Shown here one piece after another: positions 1-9,017 of a stretch of DNA of 64,000 bases (its first letter is position 1; every line of letters starts with the position of its first letter). The stretch is from positions 124,001 to 188,000 of the forward strand of contig JANOQZ010000006.1 in assembly GCA_031415055.1 (NCBI GenBank), read 5' to 3'. The notes below the pieces were generated by a model. That model had not been told where the DNA came from and did not search any database. It saw only the letters and a program-made list of their open reading frames with translations. Both the position numbers and the translations under genes were made by a program. This DNA comes from JANMOK01 sp031415055. GTDB taxonomy: Bacteria; Pseudomonadota; Alphaproteobacteria; Rhodobacterales; Rhodobacteraceae.

Positions 1-468
1 TTCGGCCACGCGTCGCGCCTCGTTTTTCGACAGAAGCGACCCCAACGCATGCGTCAAATTGCTGTGCAGACGTCGCGCGTAAACCCGTAACAACCGTGCC
101 GCCTCAACCGAACCCTGCGCTTTGACATAAAAATTCAACCAAGCCGAAATCGTCTCCGCGCCAAATTGCTCGGGCGAAAAGTTGGCTGCGATGATCGCCG
201 AGACTCGGCAACGGCCATCGGCAACACCCACCAAATCCCGCTTCACCTTATGCCCCAACTCGCGCAACAAATGCCGCATCGCTGCGATGATCAAATCTTC
301 TTTGCCACCAAAATAATGGTGCGCCAAAGCGCTGGATACTCCGGCTCGTCGGGCTATTTGCCCGACGGTCACATCCAGCGATCCGGTCGCGTGGATCTGC
401 TCAATCGCTGCCCCTATCAGCGCACGACGGCGTATCGGCTCCATCCCAAGTTTCGGCACGAAACGCAT
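1..468 (-). CDS. betI: BetI-type TetR repressor, C-terminus cut by window edge
   Basis: This is the N-terminal 156 residues of a TetR-family repressor; the rest lies outside the window. The reading begins MRFVPKLGMEPIRRRALIGA, which matches the BetI opening (PKLGMxPIRRxxLI). A helix-turn-helix follows at about residues 28-55 (VTVGQIARRAGVSSALAHHYF). BetI represses choline-to-glycine-betaine genes and is released by choline. It is divergent from choXWV with an inverted repeat between them, so it probably controls the choline transporter. The family call is firm; choline as ligand is inferred from family and context. Confidence 0.88.
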   Translation of the reverse strand, partial: MRFVPKLGMEPIRRRALIGAAIEQIHATGSLDVTVGQIARRAGVSSALAHHYFGGKEDLIIAAMRHLLRELGHKVKRDLVGVADGRCRVSAIIAANFSPEQFGAETISAWLNFYVKAQGSVEAARLLRVYARRLHSNLTHALGSLLSKNEARRVAE

Positions 469-483
469 CCTTCAAAGTTTTTC

Positions 484-499
484 TTGACTGACCAGTCAA
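484..499. promoter_or_regulatory. Candidate BetI operator
   Basis: TTGACTG-AC-CAGTCAA is a perfect 7-bp inverted repeat with a 2-bp spacer, placed between the divergent betI and choX starts. Its size, symmetry and TTGA half-site fit BetI operators of other bacteria. It lies 16 bp upstream of the betI start and about 85 bp upstream of choX, so one site could control both. Confidence 0.7.
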
Positions 500-584
500 T
501 CAATATCAATTTCCACCCTAGAAAGGCGCTTGGCCTTCGTCAATCTGTCACTATGATGATGGAAACAAAATATGGGAGGACTAC

Positions 585-1520
585 ATGAAATACCTGCTTG
601 GTGCTTCGGCGCTGACTTTGATTATGACCAGCGGTGCCTTTGCCGCCGATCCGGAATCTTGCAAAAATGTGCGATTTTCCGACGTTGGCTGGACCGACAT
701 CACCGCGACGACGGCGGCGACAACGACAATCCTGCAAGCCTTGGGCTATGAGACGGACATTCAGGTTCTATCGGTTCCGGTCACTTATGTGGCGCTTGCT
801 GAAGGCGACATCGACGTGTTCCTTGGCAATTGGATGCCAACAATGGAAGCCGACCTCGCCCCCTACCGTAATGCCAAAACTGTCGATACTGTCCGCGAAA
901 ACCTCGAAGGCGCTAAATACACACTCGCAGTCAATTCCGTGCTCGCAGATGCCGGACTGAAAGATTTCGCTGACATCGCCAAGTTCAAAGATCAGATCAA
1001 CGGCGAGATATACGGCATCGAACCCGGCAACGATGGCAACCGCATCATCATCGACATGATCGCCGCCAATTCGTTCGGGCTTGATGGATTTGAAGTCGTC
1101 GAAAGTTCCGAACAGGGCATGCTGGCCCAAGTCGCCCGTGCCGACGAAAACGGTGAAGGCGTGGTATTTCTTGGCTGGGAACCGCATCCAATGAACGCCA
1201 ATTTCAAAATGACCTACCTAACTGGCGGCGATGATTTCTTTGGCCCCAACTTCGGTGGTGCCACGGTCATGACCAACACGCGGGCAGGTTATGTTGCCGA
1301 ATGCCCGAACGTCGGCAAATTCCTCAGCAACCTCAAGTTCAGCCTGTCGATGGAAAACGAAATCATGGGTGCAATACTCAACGATGGGGCCGACCCGGTT
1401 GATGCCGCCACCAAATGGATGTCAGCCAATGCCGATGCCACCGGCGCGTGGCTTGACGGCGTTACCACAATTGACGGTGGCGATGCTGTTGAGGCTGTCA
1501 AAGCGGCGCTTGGCATGTAA
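585..1520 (+). CDS. choX: Choline ABC transporter substrate-binding protein
   Basis: A periplasmic binding protein of 311 residues with a signal peptide ending near AFA-AD (residue 21). It belongs to the OpuAC/ChoX group; the N-terminal NVRFSDVGWTDITATTA segment is characteristic of choline and betaine binders, and Trp and Tyr residues suited to a quaternary-amine cage are spread through the protein. The start follows GGGAGG at 6 bp. It is the first gene of choXWV and delivers choline to the ChoW permease. Choline specificity is inferred from similarity and the neighbouring betI. Confidence 0.9.
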   Translation: MKYLLGASALTLIMTSGAFAADPESCKNVRFSDVGWTDITATTAATTTILQALGYETDIQVLSVPVTYVALAEGDIDVFLGNWMPTMEADLAPYRNAKTVDTVRENLEGAKYTLAVNSVLADAGLKDFADIAKFKDQINGEIYGIEPGNDGNRIIIDMIAANSFGLDGFEVVESSEQGMLAQVARADENGEGVVFLGWEPHPMNANFKMTYLTGGDDFFGPNFGGATVMTNTRAGYVAECPNVGKFLSNLKFSLSMENEIMGAILNDGADPVDAATKWMSANADATGAWLDGVTTIDGGDAVEAVKAALGM

Positions 1521-1528
1521 ATCCAGAC

Positions 1529-1549
1529 GCCCCGGCTTTAGGCCGGGGC
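1529..1549 (+). other. Intercistronic hairpin choX-choW
   Basis: GCCCCGGC-TTTAG-GCCGGGGC forms a perfect 8-bp stem directly after choX, with no T-run. Such hairpins after binding-protein genes commonly protect the upstream message or attenuate readthrough, giving more binding protein than permease. That role is inferred here. Confidence 0.65.
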
Positions 1550-1589
1550 TTACGCTGCCAAACTGTCAAAACTTTCAAGGATAGCCCGT

Positions 1590-2417
1590 ATGGACTGGCT
1601 GACCGACCACAAGATTCCCGTTGGTGACTGGGCCGAAAGCGTTGTCGATTGGCTGATTGCCCACGCCCGTTGGTTCTTCAACGCCCTATCGTACATTCTG
1701 GAAAGCTTCATCAACGGCGTCCTTTGGCTGCTGCAAACACCGCATCCTTTCATCATGGTTGCCATTTTTACCGGGCTGATTTGGTATTTAAGGCGCTCGC
1801 TTTATACCACTGGTCTCGTCTTTCTCGCCCTGATGTTCGTCATCAACCAAGGCTATTGGGAAGAAACCACCGAAACCATGACGCTAGTATTGACCGCCTG
1901 TTTCGTCTGTATGGGCGTCGGCGTTCCCATCGGAATCTACGCCGCGCATCGCCCCAAGTTCTTTGCGGTCATTCGCCCGATACTCGATTTGATGCAAACC
2001 CTGCCCACCTTCGTTTACCTCATCCCCGCCATCATCTTTTTTGGCATCGGCATGGTGCCCGGGCTGATCGCCACGGCAGTTTTCGTTCTGCCCGCTCCAA
2101 TTCGCCTGACCTACCTGGGTATTTCCGCCGCCCCCAAAGAACTGATCGAAGCTGGCCAGTCTTTCGGCTGCACCCCCCGCCAGTTGCTGACCAAAGTCGA
2201 ACTGCCCTATGCCCTGCCGCAAATCATGGCGGGCCTGACCCAAACAATCATGCTGTCGTTGTCGATGGTCGTCATCGCAGCTCTGGTCGGGGCGAAGGGG
2301 CTTGGTGTGCCGGTCGTGCGTGCGTTGAACTCAGTCAATACCTCGCTTGGTTTTGAAGCGGGCCTAGTCATTGTCGTGCTTGCCATTATGCTCGACCGCA
2401 TTTTCAAGCAGGAATGA
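1590..2417 (+). CDS. choW: Choline ABC transporter permease
   Basis: An inner-membrane permease of 275 residues in the BPD_transp_1 family (ProW/OpuAB/ChoW type). Several hydrophobic helices are visible from residue 50 on. The EAA loop lies near residue 190 (ELIEAGQSFGCTPRQLLTKV) and is the contact for the ATPase. AAGGA precedes the start. The stop overlaps the choV start (ATGA), indicating translational coupling. It forms the membrane channel of the choline importer. Confidence 0.9.
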   Translation: MDWLTDHKIPVGDWAESVVDWLIAHARWFFNALSYILESFINGVLWLLQTPHPFIMVAIFTGLIWYLRRSLYTTGLVFLALMFVINQGYWEETTETMTLVLTACFVCMGVGVPIGIYAAHRPKFFAVIRPILDLMQTLPTFVYLIPAIIFFGIGMVPGLIATAVFVLPAPIRLTYLGISAAPKELIEAGQSFGCTPRQLLTKVELPYALPQIMAGLTQTIMLSLSMVVIAALVGAKGLGVPVVRALNSVNTSLGFEAGLVIVVLAIMLDRIFKQE

Positions 2418-3442
2418 CCATGACCACGATGATCGAGTTCGACAACGTCTCCATCATTTTTGGCGACAAACCCACGACCGCCTTGCCTCTAATGGACGCA
2501 GGCCTGTCGCGCGAAGACATCAAAACCCGCACCGGCCAAATCCTTGGCGTGCACAATTGCAACCTCAAGGTCGCCGAGGGCGAAATTTCGGTGCTGATGG
2601 GCCTGTCGGGTTCGGGAAAATCCACTCTGCTGCGCGCCGTCAATGGCCTCAACAAAGTCACCCGTGGCCAGATGCTGGTCAGCGATAGCACCGGCATGAT
2701 CGACGTCGCCAATGTCAGTGAAACCGCCATGCGCGACATCCGCACCAAACGGGTTTCGATGGTGTTCCAAAGTTTCGGCCTTTTGCCGTGGCGCACCGTC
2801 GCGGATAACGTTGCCTTTGGCCTTGAAGTTTCCGGCCAAGACCCCGCTCAACGCCGCGCCCGCGCCATGCAGGAACTGGAACGGGTTAACCTTACGCAAT
2901 GGGCCGACCGCATGGTCTCCGAACTGTCAGGCGGCATGCGTCAGCGTGTCGGCCTCGCCCGCGCTTTTGCTACTGATGCACCGATCCTGTTGATGGACGA
3001 ACCCTTTTCCGCCCTCGACCCTCTGATCCGCGCCAAATTGCAGGATGAACTGCTGGAACTGCAAGCCAGCGTCAAACGCACCATTCTGTTTGTCAGCCAC
3101 GATCTGGAGGAAGCCGTCAAAATCGGTGACCACATCGCCATCATGGAGGGCGGGCGTATCGTGCAACACGGCACGCCCGAGGACATCGTGCTGAAACCAT
3201 CCAACGACTATGTCGCCGAATTTGTGGCGCATCTGAACCCGTTGCCGGTCATGCGCGCCATCGACGCCATGCAACCGGGCAACACATCGTCGGGCGCCGA
3301 AGTTGAACACGACGTCGCCGTCACCAAACTGATCCCGATTTTCGCCAAATCGCCGAACACCCGACTTACCGTCAAAGGCCCCGGCGGCATCATCGGCACC
3401 ATCAGTGCCGAAGATGTGTTATCGAAACTGGCGCGAGCTTAA
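2414..3442 (+). CDS. choV: Choline ABC transporter ATP-binding protein
   Basis: The ATPase subunit has 342 residues, with Walker A GLSGSGKS at about 62, the signature LSGGMRQRVGLARAF near 170 and Walker B LLMDEPFSALD near 190. The C-terminal extension of about 80 residues has no recognisable CBS pair. It overlaps choW by 4 bp and energises choline uptake. Its stop overlaps by 4 bp the convergent gene at 3439, so the two transcripts meet tail to tail without a terminator. Confidence 0.92.
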   Translation: MTMTTMIEFDNVSIIFGDKPTTALPLMDAGLSREDIKTRTGQILGVHNCNLKVAEGEISVLMGLSGSGKSTLLRAVNGLNKVTRGQMLVSDSTGMIDVANVSETAMRDIRTKRVSMVFQSFGLLPWRTVADNVAFGLEVSGQDPAQRRARAMQELERVNLTQWADRMVSELSGGMRQRVGLARAFATDAPILLMDEPFSALDPLIRAKLQDELLELQASVKRTILFVSHDLEEAVKIGDHIAIMEGGRIVQHGTPEDIVLKPSNDYVAEFVAHLNPLPVMRAIDAMQPGNTSSGAEVEHDVAVTKLIPIFAKSPNTRLTVKGPGGIIGTISAEDVLSKLARA

Positions 3443-4137
3443 CTTTTCACCCGCAAGGCTTCCACCTTGCGATAGCGAACTGCGGCCAAGCCAAACATTG
3501 CCGCGAGCAACATCCACACGCTGTAAGGCAGTGGCACCGGCGAAACCGTCACAACCCTGATCCAATCGCCGGGGTTGGTCACGCCCATGCGTAGATTGAT
3601 CGTTTTGCCGTCGAAATTATACACGTCGGTTTTTTCCATGCCGCGCGAATAGGCCCATTGAGTTTGATACAAGGTGTCGCTGGCACCCAAAAAATGGGTC
3701 AATGTTCCCGGCAGGTAACTCGAAAGTGCTTCCAACGCACCTCTGGAATCCGACATCACACCCAAAATCTTGCGACTGAACTCAAACGAAATCAGGCCAA
3801 GCCCACTAAACCCTCCCGATCCGGATACGCCGGTCGGGGTGTTGAGGAAAATCATATGGCTGGCCACCATGCGACCAGCCGCGATGATACCCCCATCCAC
3901 GGCGAGATCGTGTCCCAAAATCACGCCGGCGGCTTCGTTGAAAGCCTGAATGGATAAGTTGGTTTGCCCCGACATCGTAATGTCGGTCGGCGCGTCAATG
4001 ATCGACGCGCCTTGCACACCATTGGTGCCGACCAACATCGCATTGGCAGGTGCTGCGGCAAATCCCATGAACGATATTGAGGTAAGGACCATGATAATAA
4101 TAATCATGATATACTTGTGAAGCGTTCGGAACCGCAT
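3439..4137 (-). CDS. Secreted protein with VPLPA-CTERM-type sorting signal
   Basis: A 232-residue exported protein with a hydrophobic signal segment (residues 9-33, ending PANA). The C-terminus has the tripartite layout of exosortase substrates: a VPLP motif near residue 200, a hydrophobic helix (WMLLAAMFGLAAV) and a basic tail (RYRK). This VPLPA variant is common in Rhodobacterales and predicts processing by an exosortase and release at the cell surface. The middle region resembles no family I recognise. The start follows AAAGG. Function is unknown. Confidence 0.8.
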   Translation of the reverse strand: MRFRTLHKYIMIIIIMVLTSISFMGFAAAPANAMLVGTNGVQGASIIDAPTDITMSGQTNLSIQAFNEAAGVILGHDLAVDGGIIAAGRMVASHMIFLNTPTGVSGSGGFSGLGLISFEFSRKILGVMSDSRGALEALSSYLPGTLTHFLGASDTLYQTQWAYSRGMEKTDVYNFDGKTINLRMGVTNPGDWIRVVTVSPVPLPYSVWMLLAAMFGLAAVRYRKVEALRVKS

Positions 4138-4266
4138 GCTAAAACCTTTGCACGGTCCACCAGCCCCACGCGGGTAGATATTCTGTTGAAACAGGGGATA
4201 ATCAGCAAATGTGACGCTTTTTGGGCGTTTGCTGCAATTTTAACGATTGGTCAATCCGAAAGGCAG

Positions 4267-4343
4267 TGGCGCGGTTGACGGGGCTCGAACCCGCGACCTC
4301 CGGCGTGACAGGCCGGCACTCTAACCGACTGAGCTACAACCGC
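4267..4343 (-). tRNA. tRNA-Asp (anticodon GTC), CCA encoded
   Basis: On the minus strand a full cloverleaf is seen. The acceptor GCGGTTG pairs with CAACCGC, the discriminator is G and CCA is encoded. The D-arm is GCTC...GAGT, the anticodon loop holds GTC, and the T-arm has the TTCGAGC loop. The GTC anticodon with discriminator G assigns aspartate. Confidence 0.96.
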
Positions 4344-4458
4344 CCTGCCCTTCGTGCAACGTCGCGAGGCAAGCCTTTCAACGTGGTCGCGTTTTATGCA
4401 CGCGTTGTTGGGCCGTCAAGCAGATAAGCGGACGCAAAAACAAATAAGGTTGGGGATT

Positions 4459-4534
<76 letters not shown>

Positions 4535-4590
4535 GTCGGGCTGGCTGATAACGCACACCGGGGCCGGGCCGCAAGGGGAAATACGTGAAT

Positions 4591-4612
4591 GCCCGGTCAT
4601 TTCTGACCGGGC
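4591..4612 (-). terminator. Hairpin downstream of lon
   Basis: GCCCGGTCA-TTTC-TGACCGGGC is a perfect 9-bp stem just after the lon stop codon. On the minus strand it is followed by a mixed A/T stretch rather than a clean T-run, so termination is plausible but not certain. Confidence 0.6.
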
Positions 4613-4623
4613 CATTCGCTAAA

Positions 4624-7032
4624 TCAATGCGCCGTCGTTCCGGCTTCGGGCACGTCGGGAACCTTGGCGGCAACCAACTTCGCCGCCTCGGCAACTTCAT
4701 CCCATTCAATCGGCACCGGCTTTCTCGTCAAAGCAATCGCCAGCACTTCCGACACGTTGGAAACCGGGATCAATTCCATCCCGTTTTTCACATTATCCGG
4801 AATCTCCGCCAAATCCTTGACGTTCTCTTTCGGGATCAGCACCGTCTTGATGCCACCACGCAACGCCGCCAGCAGCTTCTCTTTCAAGCCACCAATCGGC
4901 AGCACGTTGCCGCGCAACGTTACCTCTCCGGTCATCGCCACATCGCGGCGCACCGGTATTTGCGTCAGCACCGACACAATCGACGTCACCATGGCCACGC
5001 CCGCCGACGGCCCGTCTTTCGGCGTCGCTCCTTCGGGAACGTGAACGTGAATATCAATCGTCTCAAACTGCGGCGGCTTGATCCCCAGTTCGGGCGATTT
5101 CGACCGCACATAGCTCGCCGCCGCCTCGATGGATTCCTTCATCACATCGCCCAATTTGCCAGTGGTTTTCATCCGACCCTTACCGGGCAAACGCAAAGCC
5201 TCAATCTGCAGCAAATCGCCGCCAACTTCGGTCCAAGCCAGACCCGTCGTCACCCCAACCTGATCGCTTTCTTCGGCCAAGCCATAGTTGAACCGCTGCA
5301 CACCCAGCATGTCGCCCAGATTTTCCGGCGTCACCACAACTTTCGTGGCTTTGCCCTTCACAATCTCGGCTACCGCTTTACGGCACAATTTGGCTATCTC
5401 GCGTTCCAAATTCCGCACCCCGGCTTCGCGGGTGTAATAGCGAATGATGTCGGTCAAAGCGCCGTCGGTCAGCTCGAACTCGCCCTTGCGCAGCCCATGA
5501 CCTTCTTCCTGTTTGGAAATCAGGTGGTGCCGCGCAATCCCGGCTTTTTCTTGCTCGGTATAGCCCGACAGCGGAATGATCTCCATTCGGTCCAGCAAGG
5601 GGCGTGGCATCGAATAGGTGTTCGCCGTGGTGATGAACATCACGTTGGAAAGGTCGTATTCGACCTCCAAGTAGTGATCGACAAAGGTCGAATTCTGTTC
5701 CGGGTCCAGCACCTCAAGCATGGCACTTGCTGGATCGCCGCGGAAATCATGGCCCATCTTGTCGATTTCATCCAGCAAGATCAGCGGGTTGTTGGTCTTG
5801 GCTTTCTTCATCGACTGGATGATCTTGCCCGGCATCGAGCCGATATAAGTCCGCCGATGCCCGCGAATTTCGCTTTCATCACGCACGCCACCCAACGAGA
5901 TGCGAATGAACTCGCGCCCCGTCGCCTTTGCGACCGATTTACCCAGCGAAGTTTTACCCACCCCCGGCGGCCCGACCAAACAAAGGATCGGCCCGCGCAG
6001 TTTCTGGCTGCGGCTTTGCACTGCCAAATACTCGACAATCCGCTCCTTGACCTTTTCCAGCCCGAAATGATCGTCGTCCAGCACCTTCTGCGCCGCGTTC
6101 AAATCTTTTTTGACTTTGGTTTTCTTCCCCCATGGAATCGACAACATCCAGTCAAGATAGTTGCGCACCACCGTGGCCTCCGCCGACATTGGCGACATGG
6201 TTTTCAACTTTTTCAATTCGGCCAATGCTTTGTCCAAAGCTTCCTTGGAAAGCTTGGTCTTGCCAATCTTGCTTTCAATTTCGGCAACCTCGTTCTGTTC
6301 GGTCTCGCCGTCGCCCAACTCGCGCTGAATAGCCTTCATCTGCTCGTTCAGATAATACTCGCGCTGCGTCCGTTCCATCTGCGACTTGACGCGCGTCTTG
6401 ATCTTTTTCTCGACTTTCAGCACCGACATTTCGCCCTGCATCAGGCCATAGATTTTCTCCAGCCGCTCGCCAACATCGTTGATTTCAAGCAACGCCTGTT
6501 TTTCGTCGATCTTGATGCCCAAATGCCCGGCGACCATATCCGACAGCTTCGCCGCACCCTTGGTTTCGCCAATCGCGCTCATCGCTTCTTCGGGGATGTT
6601 CTTGTTCAGCCTCGCATAACGCTCAAATTCCTCGGCAATCGACCGGCTCAAAGCCTCAATCGCATCCGAATCCTTTTGGGTTTCTTCAATCAGCTCAGCT
6701 TCAGCCTCAAAATAGGCATCGTTCGGCAAAAACCGGGTAATCTTCGCCCGTTGCTTGCCTTCAACTAACACTTTCACCGTGCCATCGGGCAGCTTCAGCA
6801 ACTGCAATACATTGGCCAAAACGCCGGTCCGATAAATCGTTTCCGCCTTCGGCTCGTCCTCGCTGGCATCGCGTTGGCTCGACAGCAATATCTGCTTGTC
6901 TTCCTTCATCACCTCTTCCAGCGCCCGCACCGATTTCTCGCGGCCCACGAACAAAGGCACGATCATATGGGGAAACACCACGGTGTCGCGGAGAGGTAAT
7001 ACGGGATAAGTGACGTTGCTCTTGACCGACAT
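4624..7032 (-). CDS. lon: ATP-dependent protease La
   Basis: Lon, 802 residues, degrades misfolded and regulatory proteins. The N-terminal LON domain opens VTYPVLPLRDTVVFPHMIVP. The AAA+ module has GPPGVGKTSLGKS (Walker A, about residue 350) and LILLDEIDKMG (Walker B). The C-terminal protease has PKDGPSAGVAM (catalytic Ser) and GGLKEKLLAALR (catalytic Lys). I chose ATG 7032, preceded by AAAGGAT, because it gives the standard Lon N-terminus; an upstream in-frame ATG at 7083 would add 17 atypical residues. It is followed downstream by the tRNA pair. Confidence 0.97.
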   Translation of the reverse strand: MSVKSNVTYPVLPLRDTVVFPHMIVPLFVGREKSVRALEEVMKEDKQILLSSQRDASEDEPKAETIYRTGVLANVLQLLKLPDGTVKVLVEGKQRAKITRFLPNDAYFEAEAELIEETQKDSDAIEALSRSIAEEFERYARLNKNIPEEAMSAIGETKGAAKLSDMVAGHLGIKIDEKQALLEINDVGERLEKIYGLMQGEMSVLKVEKKIKTRVKSQMERTQREYYLNEQMKAIQRELGDGETEQNEVAEIESKIGKTKLSKEALDKALAELKKLKTMSPMSAEATVVRNYLDWMLSIPWGKKTKVKKDLNAAQKVLDDDHFGLEKVKERIVEYLAVQSRSQKLRGPILCLVGPPGVGKTSLGKSVAKATGREFIRISLGGVRDESEIRGHRRTYIGSMPGKIIQSMKKAKTNNPLILLDEIDKMGHDFRGDPASAMLEVLDPEQNSTFVDHYLEVEYDLSNVMFITTANTYSMPRPLLDRMEIIPLSGYTEQEKAGIARHHLISKQEEGHGLRKGEFELTDGALTDIIRYYTREAGVRNLEREIAKLCRKAVAEIVKGKATKVVVTPENLGDMLGVQRFNYGLAEESDQVGVTTGLAWTEVGGDLLQIEALRLPGKGRMKTTGKLGDVMKESIEAAASYVRSKSPELGIKPPQFETIDIHVHVPEGATPKDGPSAGVAMVTSIVSVLTQIPVRRDVAMTGEVTLRGNVLPIGGLKEKLLAALRGGIKTVLIPKENVKDLAEIPDNVKNGMELIPVSNVSEVLAIALTRKPVPIEWDEVAEAAKLVAAKVPDVPEAGTTAH

Positions 7033-7244
7033 TTTTATCCTTTCTGCGAAACGCATGGGTCCTGATTTTTCAGCAACCGACACGCGTTTCCATGTTTGGC
7101 ATTCACAGGTAATTGCCTATCCACAGGCTTTCAAGGCCGGCGAACGCTGCTCATGCTAGGCAGCCATTTTGGCCCCCGCAAGGCAACATCGCTGCAAACA
7201 GTTAAATTCTGATTTGTTGTGACCAATTACTCGCGCAACAAACT

Positions 7245-8375
7245 TCAAAGTTCCGCCAAATCCCCCGCCAACCGCCGCGCCTGAAACTCCGCCACAAACC
7301 CCACCAAATCCCCCGCCGCAATCGCCCCGCGCAACCCCGCCATCAATTCCTGATAATAATGCAGATTATGCCAGGTCAGCAGCATCGAGGCGATAATCTC
7401 CTGCGCCTTGAACACATGATGCAGATAGGCCCGCGAATAATTCCGACAGGCTGGACAACTACATTCCGCATCCAAAGGTCGCGAATCTTCGGCATGCCGC
7501 GCGTTCTTCACATTGACCACACCAAACCGCGTGAACGCCTGCCCGGTCCGCCCAGATCGCGTCGGCAGCACGCAATCAAACATATCCACCCCCCGCAGCA
7601 CCGCACCCACAATATCGTCCGGTTTACCCACCCCCATCAAATACCGAGGTCTATCCTCGGGCAACATTCCCGGCGCATAATCCAGCACCCTAAACATCTC
7701 GCCCTGCCCCTCACCAACCGCTAGGCCACCAATGGCATATCCGTCGAAACCGACGCTTTTCAATGCCTCAGCGCTCTCACCCCGCAATTCCTGATTGACC
7801 CCGCCCTGCATGATCCCAAGCAACGCATGCCCCGGTCTATCGCCAAACGCATCGCGTGACCTTTGCGCCCAGCGCATCGACATCCGCATGCTTGCCGCCA
7901 CCGCCTCATCCGTCGCAGGCAGCGCCGGGCATTCGTCAAACGCCATCACAATATCCGACCCCAGCATGGCTTGGATTTCCATGCTGCGCTCCGGCGTCAG
8001 AAAGTGTTCCGACCCATCAATGTGGCTTTTGAACCGAACGCCTTCTTCCGACATCTTGCGCAAATCCGCCAAACTCATCACCTGAAACCCGCCCGAATCT
8101 GTCAAGATCGGTCGGTCCCAATTCATGAACTTATGCAACCCGCCCAACCGCTGCATCCGCTCGGCACCCGGACGCAGCATCAAATGATAGGTGTTCCCCA
8201 AAAGAATATCCGCGCCCGTTTCCAGCACACTTTCCGGCAACATCGCTTTCACCGTCGCAGCAGTCCCCACCGGCATGAATGCTGGCGTGCGGATTTCGCC
8301 GCGCGCCGTCGAAATCACCCCACTCCGCGCCAACCCATCCCGCGCATTAATCTGAAACGAGAATTTATTTGTCAT
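7245..8375 (-). CDS. tgt: tRNA-guanine transglycosylase (queuine tRNA-ribosyltransferase)
   Basis: Exchanges G34 of His, Asp, Asn and Tyr tRNAs for the queuosine precursor. The 376-residue length is standard. LTDSGGFQVMSL holds the general-acid Asp, MFDCVLPTRSGRTGQAF holds the nucleophilic Asp, and CSCPACRNYSRAYLHH supplies the zinc ligands near the C-terminus. ATG 8375 was preferred to an in-frame ATG at 8432, which would add 19 residues outside the family alignment. It is divergent from the Fe-S gene at 8442. Confidence 0.96.
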   Translation of the reverse strand: MTNKFSFQINARDGLARSGVISTARGEIRTPAFMPVGTAATVKAMLPESVLETGADILLGNTYHLMLRPGAERMQRLGGLHKFMNWDRPILTDSGGFQVMSLADLRKMSEEGVRFKSHIDGSEHFLTPERSMEIQAMLGSDIVMAFDECPALPATDEAVAASMRMSMRWAQRSRDAFGDRPGHALLGIMQGGVNQELRGESAEALKSVGFDGYAIGGLAVGEGQGEMFRVLDYAPGMLPEDRPRYLMGVGKPDDIVGAVLRGVDMFDCVLPTRSGRTGQAFTRFGVVNVKNARHAEDSRPLDAECSCPACRNYSRAYLHHVFKAQEIIASMLLTWHNLHYYQELMAGLRGAIAAGDLVGFVAEFQARRLAGDLAEL

Positions 8376-8441
8376 TTTGCCGCTCTGGACGAAAACCGTC
8401 GCATTCCTTATATGTTTGGTCAGGAATTCCAAGGGTCCAAA

Positions 8442-8807
8442 ATGAACGCCGAATCCGAGCCACCAATGGAAGGCACCCCGCTAATCCGGCCTTCCTCCAC
8501 CGACCACCCGCTGTATGACAGCATCGTCGGGGCCTGCCGCTCGGTTTACGACCCGGAAATTCCGGTCAACATCTTTGACCTAGGTCTCGTCTACACCATC
8601 GACATCAACGCCGAAGGCGATGTCGCCGTCGCCATGTCCCTCACCGCCCCCGGCTGCCCGGTCGCCGGCGAAATGCCCGGTTGGGTGGCAGAGGCCATCG
8701 AGCCCCTGCCCGGGGTCAAGACCGTCAACGTCGAAATCGTCTGGGAACCCCAGTGGGGCATGCAGATGATGTCGGATGAGGCTAGGTTGGAACTGGGGTT
8801 TATGTGA
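8442..8807 (+). CDS. MIP18/DUF59-family Fe-S assembly protein (SufT-like)
   Basis: A 121-residue protein with one MIP18 (DUF59) domain. DPEIPVNIFDLGLVYTI is the family signature, and the conserved cysteine sits in TAPGCPVAGE. Such proteins help mature or transfer iron-sulfur clusters (SufT, Mrp N-domains, eukaryotic FAM96). AAGGG lies about 6 bp upstream of the ATG. An IscA-type gene lies 350 bp downstream on the same strand, supporting a cluster-assembly role. The exact SufT assignment is family-level. Confidence 0.85.
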   Translation: MNAESEPPMEGTPLIRPSSTDHPLYDSIVGACRSVYDPEIPVNIFDLGLVYTIDINAEGDVAVAMSLTAPGCPVAGEMPGWVAEAIEPLPGVKTVNVEIVWEPQWGMQMMSDEARLELGFM

Positions 8808-8841
8808 CCCCCATCACCTTCGATTAACCAATCCATCCTAC

Positions 8842-8874
8842 CCTCCTTTTTCCGCCAAATAAGCGGAAAGGAGG
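8842..8874 (+). promoter_or_regulatory. Hairpin sequestering the ribosome-binding site of the 8883 gene
   Basis: The arm 8842-8855 pairs with 8863-8874: twelve base pairs with a two-T bulge and a 7-nt A/T loop. The whole AGGAGG Shine-Dalgarno core lies in the 3' arm, paired with CCTCC plus a T-run that also gives several U-A pairs. This layout fits an RNA thermometer or other translational switch, but the base pairing alone does not prove it. Confidence 0.6.
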
Positions 8875-8882
8875 TGAGACAT

Positions 8883-8981
8883 GTGAATGCTCGCTGGTAC
8901 AGACTGCTGGCAATAATCTTGACGGCCTTTGGCCTGATTGTGACTTTGGCCCAGCTCTATTTGGAACACAATTCCGGCTAG
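8883..8981 (+). CDS. 32-residue single-span membrane microprotein
   Basis: GTG start, 5 bp after an unusually strong AAAGGAGGTGA site; an overlapping ATG at 8881 is closed at once by TGA. The product begins MNARWYRLLAIILTAF and has one hydrophobic helix (about residues 7-26) with a basic N-terminus and a polar end, so N-in topology is expected. It is followed by a perfect hairpin at 8990. The strong but buried ribosome site and the terminator make a real gene likely. No family is recognised and the function is unknown. Confidence 0.6.
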   Translation: MNARWYRLLAIILTAFGLIVTLAQLYLEHNSG

Positions 8982-8989
8982 AAACGAAC

Positions 8990-9017
8990 GAGGCCCGCAG
9001 TAGCACCTGCGGGCCTC
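8990..9017 (+). terminator. Hairpin terminator after the microprotein gene
   Basis: GAGGCCCGCAG-TAGCAC-CTGCGGGCCTC is a perfect 11-bp GC-rich stem starting 8 bp after the stop codon. Only a short ACTT follows, so it is a strong hairpin without a long T-run. Confidence 0.7.

Noticed and set aside
4585..6768. A 727-codon open frame on the plus strand
   Set aside because: It is antisense to lon, is extremely His/Arg/Phe-rich, has no family resemblance, and results from lon codon bias.
7125..7140. Heat-shock (RpoH) promoter for lon
   Set aside because: CCTTGAA on the minus strand fits a -35, but no CCCAT-like -10 lies at the right distance.
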